Assembly: GCA_015068705.1 (NCBI GenBank)
Contig: SVJZ01000001.1
Coordinates: 124,001-188,000 of the forward strand
Direction: 5' to 3'
DNA length: 64,000 nucleotides
Source of the DNA: Oscillospiraceae bacterium
GTDB taxonomy: Bacteria; Bacillota; Clostridia; UMGS1810
Positions 6,243-14,161 of the stretch are shown in pieces (within the stretch, counting starts at the first letter, position 1; every line of letters starts with the position of its first letter). The notes below the pieces were generated by a model. The model searched no databases. It worked only from the letters and a program-made list of their open reading frames with translations, and was not told where the DNA came from. Both the position numbers and the translations under genes were made by a program.

Positions 6243-8885
6243 TTACTCAAAAGCCTTTGCCAGGTTGAAGTCATAATCAGCAGGAGCAGTTCTGCCAACA
6301 GTAACCTTCAGAGCCTCTGCAAGATCCTCTGCATCGCCATTGCTGAAGTCGCCATCCAAGTCGTCTGCATAGTAGCCTGCTGCGCCATAGTAATCAGCAC
6401 GATCCAGACCTTTTGCAGTAGCGATCTTCATCATGGTCAGGTCAACTACATTGTACTTGCCGTCGTTATTGAGCGAGGGCAGTGCATCTGCGATGGTGAA
6501 GGTGTAAGCACCGCTGGTAGCAGTAACCAGTTCGTTATCAGCTTTTACAGTGGTAACGGTTACAGTGTAAGTACCAGCCTCAGTGATTGCTGCACCTGCT
6601 ACATAATCGTAAGAATCGCCATCCTTCAGAACAGTCAGAGTGCTGTTGTAGCCCTCAACTACTGCCGGCTGGATTGCAATACCTTTGTAGGTACCTGCGA
6701 GTTTTTCAGCCTCTACGGTTGTAAATGCTGCAGCATCTGCATACAGTTTTGCCTGGAGGTCTGCGGCATTGATGGAAGCAATGTTGGTTACTGCAACATT
6801 AGCCTCAACCGCATTGGTTGCACCGTCGGTAACCTTTACAACAAAGTTATCATTTTCATCAACTACGAAGGAGTATACGCCTTCATCAGCTACGATTTCA
6901 GTGAACTCTGCAGCATCTTCCTGCTTGTAGGAAACAGTCTTCACGCCGGAACCGGGATCCTGATCTGCAGGAGTGATGATAACGGTTACAGAACCGCTGG
7001 TTGCACCAGCCGGATCAAGCGCGGTTTCCACAGTCGGAACCACCAAATCACGTTTGATGGTCATGGTAGCGGTAGCGCTGTTGCCTGCTGCATCTTCTAC
7101 ATAGAAGGTAATTGCCTCTGCAATGGTAGCTGCAGGAATCTCAACTGCATTGCCTTTTTCTGCGGAAGCACCATCTGCAGTAACGCCGATTGCATACTTG
7201 ATTGCACCGGAGATACCGGAGCCGCCTGCATCGGTAGCAGCAACTTCACTTACATCTACGCTTGCAGCATTGGTCCAAGCGGATTCTGCCTCGGGAACGC
7301 TGATTACAGGAGCGGTATTATCGTACATGATAGCGGTAGCCGGTACTTTGTAAACACCGGTAACACCATTATCTAATACATATACATAATAGTCTTTGCT
7401 CTCGGTAACAGTGATTGCCGGAGCATCAAAATCGGTAATTTCAGCAGCGTTTTCCCAATCATAGCTTTCATCCAGAGCAACATCGGATGCAGCATATTTG
7501 ACTACTGCAGTAGCTTCATCTACCAGTTCCAAGCCAATGGGGAAGGAGATGCTATCGCCATTCTGCCAACCTGCAGCGGAAAGTTCATAGGAAACTTTCT
7601 CTGAGGAAAGGATTGCAAAGTTACGGGTAATCTCTGCAGTATCAATTGTGAAGTCAGCATCTGCCAGCGGATTTACCAGATACTTGGAAGCTTTCTGGTT
7701 GTTAAACACCAGAGTGCCTTCCTCACCTGCTTTGCCGGACAGAGCGGAAACGGTCAGAACTACCAGCTGTCCACCCTTGGTAGGAGCAGTGGTGTTTTCC
7801 CATTTTACACTCAAAGTGGTGGTATTTGCATCCACAACAGTGGGAGTAGCCTCTACATTTGCAGAAGTGGTAGAAACGGTAACCAGAGTGGGATCATAGG
7901 TAACATCAAAGCTTACCATGGAAGCACCCAGAGAACCTTCTGCAAAACCATTAACCGAAACGGTGTAGGTGGTGGAGGTGCCTTCTGCGATGTTTTCGTC
8001 TGCCTCGGGCACAACTGCCAGAGTGAGGTTGGAAGTGGTGTTATCGATGGTGAAGGTTACTGCCTCTGCCGGAGTCAGCGAAACACCGGTGAGATTGGTG
8101 GTAGCAGAGGTGATGGTCAAGGTGTATTTCTTGGTGCCCTCGGGGGTGATGGTGAACTCAGCAGTGTCAAATGCAACTGCCTCTTCGCCTTCTGCCTGAT
8201 AGGTACCTGCGATGGTAGCGATAGGAGCATCGTCACTGGTTACAAAAGTGATATCCTGTGCGCCATAGTATACGCCATTGTTTACGATAGCATTGCCGCC
8301 AATCAAAGCGGAAACGGTCTGGCTGCTCTTTGCTTTGATCGCAACGGTTACACCAGCAGCATTGGTAATGGTATACGGTTCGGGAACATAGGTTTCTGCA
8401 TTTACTTCATAAACCTCAACATCTGCATCTGCAAAAGCAAAGGTTACTTCAGCATCCGCACCGGTTTCTTTTGCCTTGAAGGTGATGGTACCAACGGTTA
8501 CCTCGCCGCCCTCTGTGGGGAATTCATAACCGCCTTCTGCTACCGAGTAAACCAATGCAACGGTATTAGCCGGTGCACCCTCGGTGCCTGCGTAATTGCC
8601 CTCACCAGCAAAATTAGTTGCCAGTTCAGCAGTTACATATTCCAATTTTTCTGCATCGTAAGATACGGACATATCCAAAGCATGGATACCATAATCAGCG
8701 ATAGCTGCCAATTTTACATCTACAGTAAAGGTATCGCCTTCAGCGATTTCATTGTCGTTTACTGCCATGCTTGCGGTGAGTGCCTCACCAGTAGCCAGCA
8801 GGCTCATATCTGCAGCGAAGGAAGGCATCACCATCATGGAGAGCATCATTGCTGCAACAACAATCAAACTAATGATTTTTTTCAT
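6243..8885 (-). CDS. Large secreted protein with two cohesin-like modules, Ig-like modules and C-terminal dockerin-like domain
   Basis: 880 aa from the ATG at 8885. A TTG four codons further upstream lies too close to the GGGAG site to be the start. A signal peptide (1-25, ending PSFA) precedes a cohesin-like module (about 35-170; GIHALDMSVSYDAEKLEYV) and a second one (about 290-430; GASMVSFDVTYDPTLVTV). Several Ig-like or big-type repeats follow (440-700). The C-terminus has two calcium-loop-like segments, NNDGKYNVVDLTMMK and DLDGDFSNGDAEDLAEALK, resembling the duplicated F-hand of dockerins. Cohesin and dockerin in one chain is a scaffold-adaptor layout. No catalytic domain is visible. Codon use is strongly biased, which suggests abundant expression. 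Confidence 0.82.
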   Translation of the reverse strand: MKKIISLIVVAAMMLSMMVMPSFAADMSLLATGEALTASMAVNDNEIAEGDTFTVDVKLAAIADYGIHALDMSVSYDAEKLEYVTAELATNFAGEGNYAGTEGAPANTVALVYSVAEGGYEFPTEGGEVTVGTITFKAKETGADAEVTFAFADADVEVYEVNAETYVPEPYTITNAAGVTVAIKAKSSQTVSALIGGNAIVNNGVYYGAQDITFVTSDDAPIATIAGTYQAEGEEAVAFDTAEFTITPEGTKKYTLTITSATTNLTGVSLTPAEAVTFTIDNTTSNLTLAVVPEADENIAEGTSTTYTVSVNGFAEGSLGASMVSFDVTYDPTLVTVSTTSANVEATPTVVDANTTTLSVKWENTTAPTKGGQLVVLTVSALSGKAGEEGTLVFNNQKASKYLVNPLADADFTIDTAEITRNFAILSSEKVSYELSAAGWQNGDSISFPIGLELVDEATAVVKYAASDVALDESYDWENAAEITDFDAPAITVTESKDYYVYVLDNGVTGVYKVPATAIMYDNTAPVISVPEAESAWTNAASVDVSEVAATDAGGSGISGAIKYAIGVTADGASAEKGNAVEIPAATIAEAITFYVEDAAGNSATATMTIKRDLVVPTVETALDPAGATSGSVTVIITPADQDPGSGVKTVSYKQEDAAEFTEIVADEGVYSFVVDENDNFVVKVTDGATNAVEANVAVTNIASINAADLQAKLYADAAAFTTVEAEKLAGTYKGIAIQPAVVEGYNSTLTVLKDGDSYDYVAGAAITEAGTYTVTVTTVKADNELVTATSGAYTFTIADALPSLNNDGKYNVVDLTMMKIATAKGLDRADYYGAAGYYADDLDGDFSNGDAEDLAEALKVTVGRTAPADYDFNLAKAFE

Positions 8886-8941
8886 TGATTTTTTCAACTC
8901 CCTTTAATTAATTGAAAGTTTCTGCTTTGTTTCTAAATTAA

Positions 8942-10249
8942 TTAGTTCTTTGCAGGACGTGCGCCCTTAACAGCGGTAACGGTGAAGTTCGGGTCGCCCT
9001 TGAGCATACGAGCAAAGATCTCATACTCGGACAGGGAAACCGTACCATTGTAGTTGTAGTCGAGGGTTGCGCCGTTGCCAGCCAGTTTGCCTTTGTTTGC
9101 TCTGCCGATAACAACCTTGAGCGCCTCTGCCTTCATCTGTGCGATTTCGGTAGCGTTCTCCGGAGCAGTAACATACTCAGCCAGTTTTTCGTCGTCTTCA
9201 AATACTTCTTCTTTTGCACCAGCAATGTTACCGAAGGAAAGCTCGGTTTTGCCTGCAGGCATCAGAATGATATTGAAGGTAGCGCTTACCGGATCGTCGC
9301 CATTGATGGTAGCGGTAAGAACCACTGCGGTTACAGCCTCTGCAGCGCCGTCATAGGTAACGGTGTTGCCCGACTTGGAAACATTTGCATTTTCTGCCAG
9401 CGACCAGGTGATATTCATGGTAGTTTCACCAACGGTTACAGACTCGGGCAGAGTGATGGAAGCCTCAGACTCGGTCAGAGTACCATTGATTGCCAACAGT
9501 GCGAGTGCATTTGCAGCACCGGGAACGATGGTCTGCGGAGCGGGATCGCTGAGCACAACAGTCAGAGTAACTGTGGTATAGCCAGCAGCCTCAACCGTGT
9601 AGGTGTAGGTGCCTGCGGTAAGACCTGCAAGCGGAATGGTAACTGTACCGGTACCGATTTCAGCGTCGCCACCGATGGTAGCACCTTCTACTGCGTTGGA
9701 GCTACTGTTTTTAACAACAGCAGCAGCGCTCCATTTTGCATTGTAGCCGGCAGTGATGCTAAATGTTGCAGCATCTTTATCACCAATGGTGATTTCTGCA
9801 GTGGTAGGACCGAAGGTCGGATTTACCTTTGCCTCTTCTACTGCATAGTAGCCAACATCCGGAGTGGAAACACCGGTTGCACCCATCTTCATGTCGAAGG
9901 TACCGAGGTAACGGGGACGGAAGGTTACGGAAGCCGCACCCTCAACCACGTCTACCTGGTCAACATACTGGATGGATTCGTTGTCGATGGCAGCTGCGCC
10001 ATTGGCAACAGAAAGGATTGCTGCCTGGTCGCCGTCTGCAGCGCCTGCTACAGTTGCGTTAACGGTGATCAGGTCTTCGGGGGTTACAGAAGGCATAGCG
10101 CCATCAGCGCTTTCGCCGAGTGGCTGGTTGGAATCACTGTTCACAGAGATTCCGGTGATGGTTACGCCGGTAGCAGCACTTGCTGCGAAAGCGCACATCA
10201 TCACTGCTGCAGCAGTTAAAACCGCTGCGATTGCTTTGAACTTTTTCAT
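8942..10249 (-). CDS. Secreted Ig-like protein with dockerin-like C-terminus
   Basis: 435 aa. A signal peptide (1-26, ending SAA) is followed by a beta-rich region with at least two Ig-like or bacterial-Ig-like modules (30-330). The C-terminal segment contains one good calcium-loop motif, DYNYNGTVSLSEYE, followed by a helix, preceded by a degenerate helix (MKAEALKVVIGR). This equals one clear and one decayed dockerin half. It could dock onto the cohesin-like modules encoded next door, but binding cannot be shown from sequence. SD GGTGGTG sits 8 nt upstream of the ATG. It is the fourth gene from the downstream end counting the anchor as last. Confidence 0.75.
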   Translation of the reverse strand: MKKFKAIAAVLTAAAVMMCAFAASAATGVTITGISVNSDSNQPLGESADGAMPSVTPEDLITVNATVAGAADGDQAAILSVANGAAAIDNESIQYVDQVDVVEGAASVTFRPRYLGTFDMKMGATGVSTPDVGYYAVEEAKVNPTFGPTTAEITIGDKDAATFSITAGYNAKWSAAAVVKNSSSNAVEGATIGGDAEIGTGTVTIPLAGLTAGTYTYTVEAAGYTTVTLTVVLSDPAPQTIVPGAANALALLAINGTLTESEASITLPESVTVGETTMNITWSLAENANVSKSGNTVTYDGAAEAVTAVVLTATINGDDPVSATFNIILMPAGKTELSFGNIAGAKEEVFEDDEKLAEYVTAPENATEIAQMKAEALKVVIGRANKGKLAGNGATLDYNYNGTVSLSEYEIFARMLKGDPNFTVTAVKGARPAKN

Positions 10250-10325
10250 ACTTTTTACACCACCATATTAAAAATTTTTTATTGCTTACTGCTTTACAAC
10301 TTGCTATTTTGTTACGCCAGGATGT

Positions 10326-11342
10326 TTAATGGATGATAATTTCCGCTGTGCCGTCCTGCACCGTCACGTCAGCGCCATTGCCAAACAAGAGCGGTATTGC
10401 AGAGACCGGCAGGTATGTACGTCCATCCTTACACACCGGAGATACATCCAAGGGGTACATAATACCGTTTACAAAAATCCCTCCTTGGCGTAGCGGAATG
10501 TAACACGTCCGTAGAACTCCACAGAGGCGAGCGGTTTCGGATAACCCATCCCAATTCACCTCCATTCCTGCGGATTGTGCTAAATATCTAATCGGAATCA
10601 TGAGCTGCTCTCCCTCGAAATAAGGGGTGGCATCCATGTCGATGGCGGAATCGTCCACCATCATCCGATTCGACCCGGAAGTAACGCTGATTTTCTTGCC
10701 CACGGGCGGACACTCGATGCGGAAGGGGGTGTTATAACCACCGAGCATGAGGTCAAGCCCACTTAACTGCTTATAAATCTGTGTTTCATAAGTGAGGGTG
10801 TGATACAATACCCCTCCGATACTACCCGGAACGAAACGTACGGGATAGGTATCGTCTGAATTCCAAAGCGAAACGGGGTGCAGTGCCTCTAAGGTGAAAT
10901 AACAAAGTGTGCCGCCCTGGGTGATCAGGCTGTTTGACAAGGTGGAATCCAAGAAACTGACCGAAATGGTTGAGCCGTTTACCTTGGTTTCGATATCCTT
11001 GGCACGTTTTGCAATGGTATATTCATTTACCTGCATGATAGGGTCGGCTTCTTTTAATGCAAACTGGGTGTCATCATAGGTGAAAGAAAAATTCACCGAA
11101 CAGAGTGCATTATATTTAGGAAGCTTTCCGGAAAGTTCGGCAAGATTTACCAGTATGACGATGTCACCATCTTCGGTCATCGGGTTTGCCGAAAAATAGA
11201 TGTACGGTCCATCGGTCGCGGCAAATGCCGTTGGGATGACCCCTCCCACTCCAAGCAACAGAGCGAGGAATACCGTACACAATCGCCGTGCAAGTGATTT
11301 TATCACGGGGCGATTGGTTTTATGAAACTTTTTTTGATTCAT
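10326..11342 (-). CDS. Secreted cohesin-like protein with copper-amine-oxidase-N-like module
   Basis: 338 aa. A basic N-terminus and signal peptide (about 1-42, cleavage after AFA) lead into a cohesin-like beta-sandwich (45-205; NFSFTYDDTQFALKE). The C-terminal 110 residues have the pattern of a copper amine oxidase N-terminal-like (stalk) domain: MMVDDSAIDMDATPYF, LMIPIRYLAQSAGMEVNWD, and again YLPVSAIPLLFG. Such modules are common non-catalytic parts of Gram-positive surface proteins. The combination with a cohesin-like module is unusual. It sits in the surface-protein cluster with short gaps either side. Confidence 0.75.
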   Translation of the reverse strand: MNQKKFHKTNRPVIKSLARRLCTVFLALLLGVGGVIPTAFAATDGPYIYFSANPMTEDGDIVILVNLAELSGKLPKYNALCSVNFSFTYDDTQFALKEADPIMQVNEYTIAKRAKDIETKVNGSTISVSFLDSTLSNSLITQGGTLCYFTLEALHPVSLWNSDDTYPVRFVPGSIGGVLYHTLTYETQIYKQLSGLDLMLGGYNTPFRIECPPVGKKISVTSGSNRMMVDDSAIDMDATPYFEGEQLMIPIRYLAQSAGMEVNWDGLSETARLCGVLRTCYIPLRQGGIFVNGIMYPLDVSPVCKDGRTYLPVSAIPLLFGNGADVTVQDGTAEIIIH

Positions 11343-11373
11343 AGATTTCCCCCTTCTCCAAGCACGGTTTTAA

Positions 11374-12321
11374 TTACTCTGCCACAGAAGTCCACGGTGC
11401 AAGCGTTGTCCAGCCTTCGAGCAGGTATGCCCGAACCGAAACAGCGCCGGCAGGCGTTTCATCAAGAGTAAGTGTATAGTCATGCGGAACAGATTGCTCC
11501 GCAACGCTATCTTCAACATAAATAATCTGCGGTGCGCCGTAAAGCTTGCCCGACTGGCTATCAAATGCTGCTACGATACAAACTGCGTCTACTAATTTGC
11601 TCAATGCATTATCCACACGCTCCACGATAACATGACCGCTTACGGTATTTCCCGACTGTGCAGGTGCGCCGAGTGCGGTGGCAAATTCCACCTCGCCCTC
11701 CACTTCGGTAGTGGCAGGAACGAGCGCACAAGCGATTTCGGTTACATCATACGAGTCTTCCAGTTTTGCAAGGCAAGGTGCAAACAATTCCGGGCCGGCA
11801 ACTGCAATATTCCCCTCGGTGGCAAGCACGGTGAACTCGATGGTGGCAACCATGATATCCGATTCGCCGTCTGAGGGAACAACGGTATTTCCATCGCCCG
11901 AGAAGGTGATTACGATGTCACCCTCGTCGGTGCCATTTGCCGTGGCATCCAACGGGTCGTGCCAGGTGCAGCCGCCCGGAGTGCCGGGACCATACAAGCC
12001 AGCAAAAGGACCGGAAAACGGGTTAATTGCCTTTGCGGCAGTTTCGGTATATTGCAACTTCGCGGGGTCGTATGCCACATGGATTTCCAGCGCAGTCAAA
12101 TTGCACGCAGGGAAATCTTTCAGGATAATATCCATACTGGCAGTTCCCCCTACGGGGTATGCCTCTTTGTCAAATGAAAACTCTACGGTAGGGGTTACAG
12201 AAAGGAGCTGCACAGAAAGAGGTTCCATACTCTGTGAAGCCTGCGCAGAGAACGCAAAAGTGCCTGCCGCTACCGTCAACGCCAGGACCAAAGTGATGAA
12301 TTTTTTCGTAAAATGTATCAT
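11374..12321 (-). CDS. Secreted cohesin-like protein (first gene of surface cluster)
   Basis: 315 aa. The signal peptide runs to about residue 28 (AFSAQA). A cohesin-like domain follows (about 45-205) with the hallmark segment LTALEIHVAYDPAKLQY and a late hydrophobic strand ESDIMVATIEFTVLA. The remaining C-terminal 110 residues are beta-rich (NTVSGHVIVERVDNALSK onward) and not recognised. No anchor or dockerin is present, so retention at the surface would depend on partners. It is the first gene after the promoter region at 12.4 kb; SD GAGGTG precedes the ATG. Confidence 0.75.
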   Translation of the reverse strand: MIHFTKKFITLVLALTVAAGTFAFSAQASQSMEPLSVQLLSVTPTVEFSFDKEAYPVGGTASMDIILKDFPACNLTALEIHVAYDPAKLQYTETAAKAINPFSGPFAGLYGPGTPGGCTWHDPLDATANGTDEGDIVITFSGDGNTVVPSDGESDIMVATIEFTVLATEGNIAVAGPELFAPCLAKLEDSYDVTEIACALVPATTEVEGEVEFATALGAPAQSGNTVSGHVIVERVDNALSKLVDAVCIVAAFDSQSGKLYGAPQIIYVEDSVAEQSVPHDYTLTLDETPAGAVSVRAYLLEGWTTLAPWTSVAE

Positions 12322-12374
12322 GAAAGCACCTCGTCTGAAAAAATCTATATTTTAACACAATAATATACATATAT

Positions 12375-12403
12375 ATGTTACAACTATTTTACAGAAATTT
12401 CAA
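12375..12403 (-). promoter_or_regulatory. Possible promoter of the cohesin/SLH cluster
   Basis: Minus strand: TTGAAA (12398-12403), 17-nt spacer, TAACAT (12375-12380), about 54 nt before the ATG at 12321. The -10 is imperfect. A self-complementary ACATATATATGT overlaps the -10 and could be an operator or simply AT-rich DNA. Confidence 0.4.
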
Positions 12404-12524
12404 GTGCCGTTTTGTAAAAAAATTGTAACGTGTTTTTGTGTATAATGCACATAAATTTTCGGTAGAGTTTTATCCATTTTTCACCAAATATGGTGGTTTT
12501 CCACATGGTTACTAGGTTTGCGCG

Positions 12525-13331
12525 CTATCGGGTTTCTTGCTTTTTATATTCGCTCGGAGAGGTGCCCATCACCTTTTTAAACTGCTTGCTGAAATGATAT
12601 TCGTCATAAAATCCAAGGCTATAGGCAATCTCTTTCATGGACATATCGGGAAAGGTTTTGAAGTAGAAAATTGCCTGCTCGACTTTGTAGGAAAGCATGT
12701 ATTGGTGGATGGTTACTCCAAACTGTGCTTTGAACTTGGTTTCGGCGGTTTTCAAGGAGGTTTTTGCCATCTGGGCAAGGCGCCGGTTGCTGAAAAAACG
12801 TTCGGGGTTATTGTGGATGATATTTTCGATAAACATTGCGACGTCATTTTCACCGCGTTCGACGCGGGATTGCGCCAATTCACACAAAAGCAAATCAAAC
12901 CACGCATCAGCTTTTTTCTGATTTCCGTAGAGTTTGCAATTTACAATCTCGGAAAAATATTTTTTGATGTTTTTGTTGCCGCCTGCTTCGTTGAATGTGT
13001 CGATGCATACAGCATGTGGCAAGGAGCAGATTTTGTCATCCTGAACAAGCATATCCCCTGCCTCGCATGACACATGAAAAAACATGGTTTTTGTTTCAGG
13101 CGGGCATGCCTTAACCCCATAATGCTGACACCCTGCGGTTAATATGAGCAAGCTGTCATTTTGCAGACGGAAGTGTTCTCCGTTTTGTCCCATTATCCAT
13201 TCCCCCTGCAGCATATAAATAAAGTCGTGTTCCTGCATACATCTGGACGGATGAACAAGAGGAGTGGCGTAAAAATTGACATTCGCCTCGGTGATGGTAT
13301 GCTTTTTTTCCATGTTGAATATGGTTTTCAT
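12525..13331 (-). CDS. AraC-family transcriptional regulator, divergent from GRE operon
   Basis: 268 aa: an N-terminal cupin-like effector domain (about 15-95, including HDFIYMLQGEWIMGQNG), a helical linker, and a C-terminal AraC domain with two HTH motifs (about 165-265; MKEIAYSLGFYDEYHFSKQFKK and GTSPSEYK). It is divergently placed from the glycyl radical enzyme operon at 13442 with a 110-bp shared promoter region, so it is the likely activator of that operon. Two ACATCA-type direct repeats, about 31 bp apart (near 13336 and 13367), could be its binding sites; this is weak. Confidence 0.93.
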   Translation of the reverse strand: MKTIFNMEKKHTITEANVNFYATPLVHPSRCMQEHDFIYMLQGEWIMGQNGEHFRLQNDSLLILTAGCQHYGVKACPPETKTMFFHVSCEAGDMLVQDDKICSLPHAVCIDTFNEAGGNKNIKKYFSEIVNCKLYGNQKKADAWFDLLLCELAQSRVERGENDVAMFIENIIHNNPERFFSNRRLAQMAKTSLKTAETKFKAQFGVTIHQYMLSYKVEQAIFYFKTFPDMSMKEIAYSLGFYDEYHFSKQFKKVMGTSPSEYKKQETR

Positions 13332-13360
13332 TTGACATCATCCTTTTTTATTTTTGCTTT

Positions 13361-13389
13361 ATTTTACATCACCATTTCGTTTTTGTCAA
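13361..13389 (-). promoter_or_regulatory. Sigma-A promoter of the AraC gene at 12525-13331
   Basis: Minus strand: TTGACA (13384-13389), 17-nt spacer, TAAAAT (13361-13366). The predicted start lies about 25 nt before the ATG. Confidence 0.75.
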
Positions 13390-13412
13390 TTCCCTTGATC
13401 CACACCCTGTTA

Positions 13413-13418
13413 TATAAT
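13413..13418 (+). promoter_or_regulatory. Candidate -10 box of the GRE/GH38 operon
   Basis: TATAAT, 24 nt upstream of the activase ATG, without a recognisable -35 at the right distance. This fits an activator-dependent promoter controlled by the divergent AraC protein. Confidence 0.5.
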
Positions 13419-13441
13419 AATTTAAAAGGAAGTGACAGAGA

Positions 13442-14146
13442 ATGAAAGTGTTTCAAAAGGGATTTAATTTTTCGCAGGACGGTCCGGGAAACCGATTGGT
13501 TTACCATGTAGCAGGTTGCAATATGCATTGCCGTTGGTGCTCCAATCCAGAGGGAATGCAAATACGCGGAACCGAAACCGAATATACGCCCGAGGATATA
13601 GTAAAGGAAGCCATCAGCTGCAAAATGATGTTTTTTGACGGTGGAGGCGTGACCTTTACCGGAGGCGAGGCGACACTGGATGCAAAAGAGCTTATCGCCA
13701 CTCTCAAAGGGCTGAAGGATGCCGGAATCAACACTGCACTGGAAACCAACGGCACCAGCCCCCACCTTTTGGAAATTGCCCTCCATCTGGACCATCTGAT
13801 GATGGATTTCAAGCATCATGACGATGAAAAGTTGCTCACCTACACCGGCATGAGCGGAGAAACAATCCGAGCGAATTATGAGGCGCTTTGCAAAGGAGGA
13901 TTCCCCTGTCACATACGAATTCCGCTCATCTATGAATTTAACGGGGATGCAGCAAAGGGAATTGCAAACTATCTGTCGCAACACGATACAAGAAACATAA
14001 CATTTGAACTACTGCGTTACCACGAATACGGCAGGGAAAAATGGCAAGATGCGTATGGTATTACCGACGGTTTTATTACGGATGAAGTGTTTGACCAATT
14101 TATACGGGAAATGGAACGGTGCGGTTTGCACTGTATCAATACATAA
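13442..14146 (+). CDS. Glycyl radical enzyme activating enzyme (radical SAM), short form
   Basis: 234 aa. Radical-SAM Cys triad C26-x3-C30-x2-C33 (GCNMHCRWCSNPEG), a GGE-type motif (FTGGEATLD) and the SAM-binding strands of PFL-activase-like proteins. It uses SAM and a [4Fe-4S] cluster to install the glycyl radical on its partner, presumably the enzyme encoded 15 nt downstream. It lacks the eight-Cys ferredoxin insert found in most activases of eliminase-type GREs, including the second one in this window (41267). That makes it resemble the compact PFL/RNR activases. SD AAGGAAGTGA precedes the ATG. Confidence 0.9.
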   Translation: MKVFQKGFNFSQDGPGNRLVYHVAGCNMHCRWCSNPEGMQIRGTETEYTPEDIVKEAISCKMMFFDGGGVTFTGGEATLDAKELIATLKGLKDAGINTALETNGTSPHLLEIALHLDHLMMDFKHHDDEKLLTYTGMSGETIRANYEALCKGGFPCHIRIPLIYEFNGDAAKGIANYLSQHDTRNITFELLRYHEYGREKWQDAYGITDGFITDEVFDQFIREMERCGLHCINT

Positions 14147-14161
14147 TCAGGAGGGAACAAA

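Noticed and set aside
12441-12446. TATAAT on the plus strand in the 12.4 kb intergenic region
   Set aside because: No -35 at suitable distance and no plus-strand gene follows until 13442.
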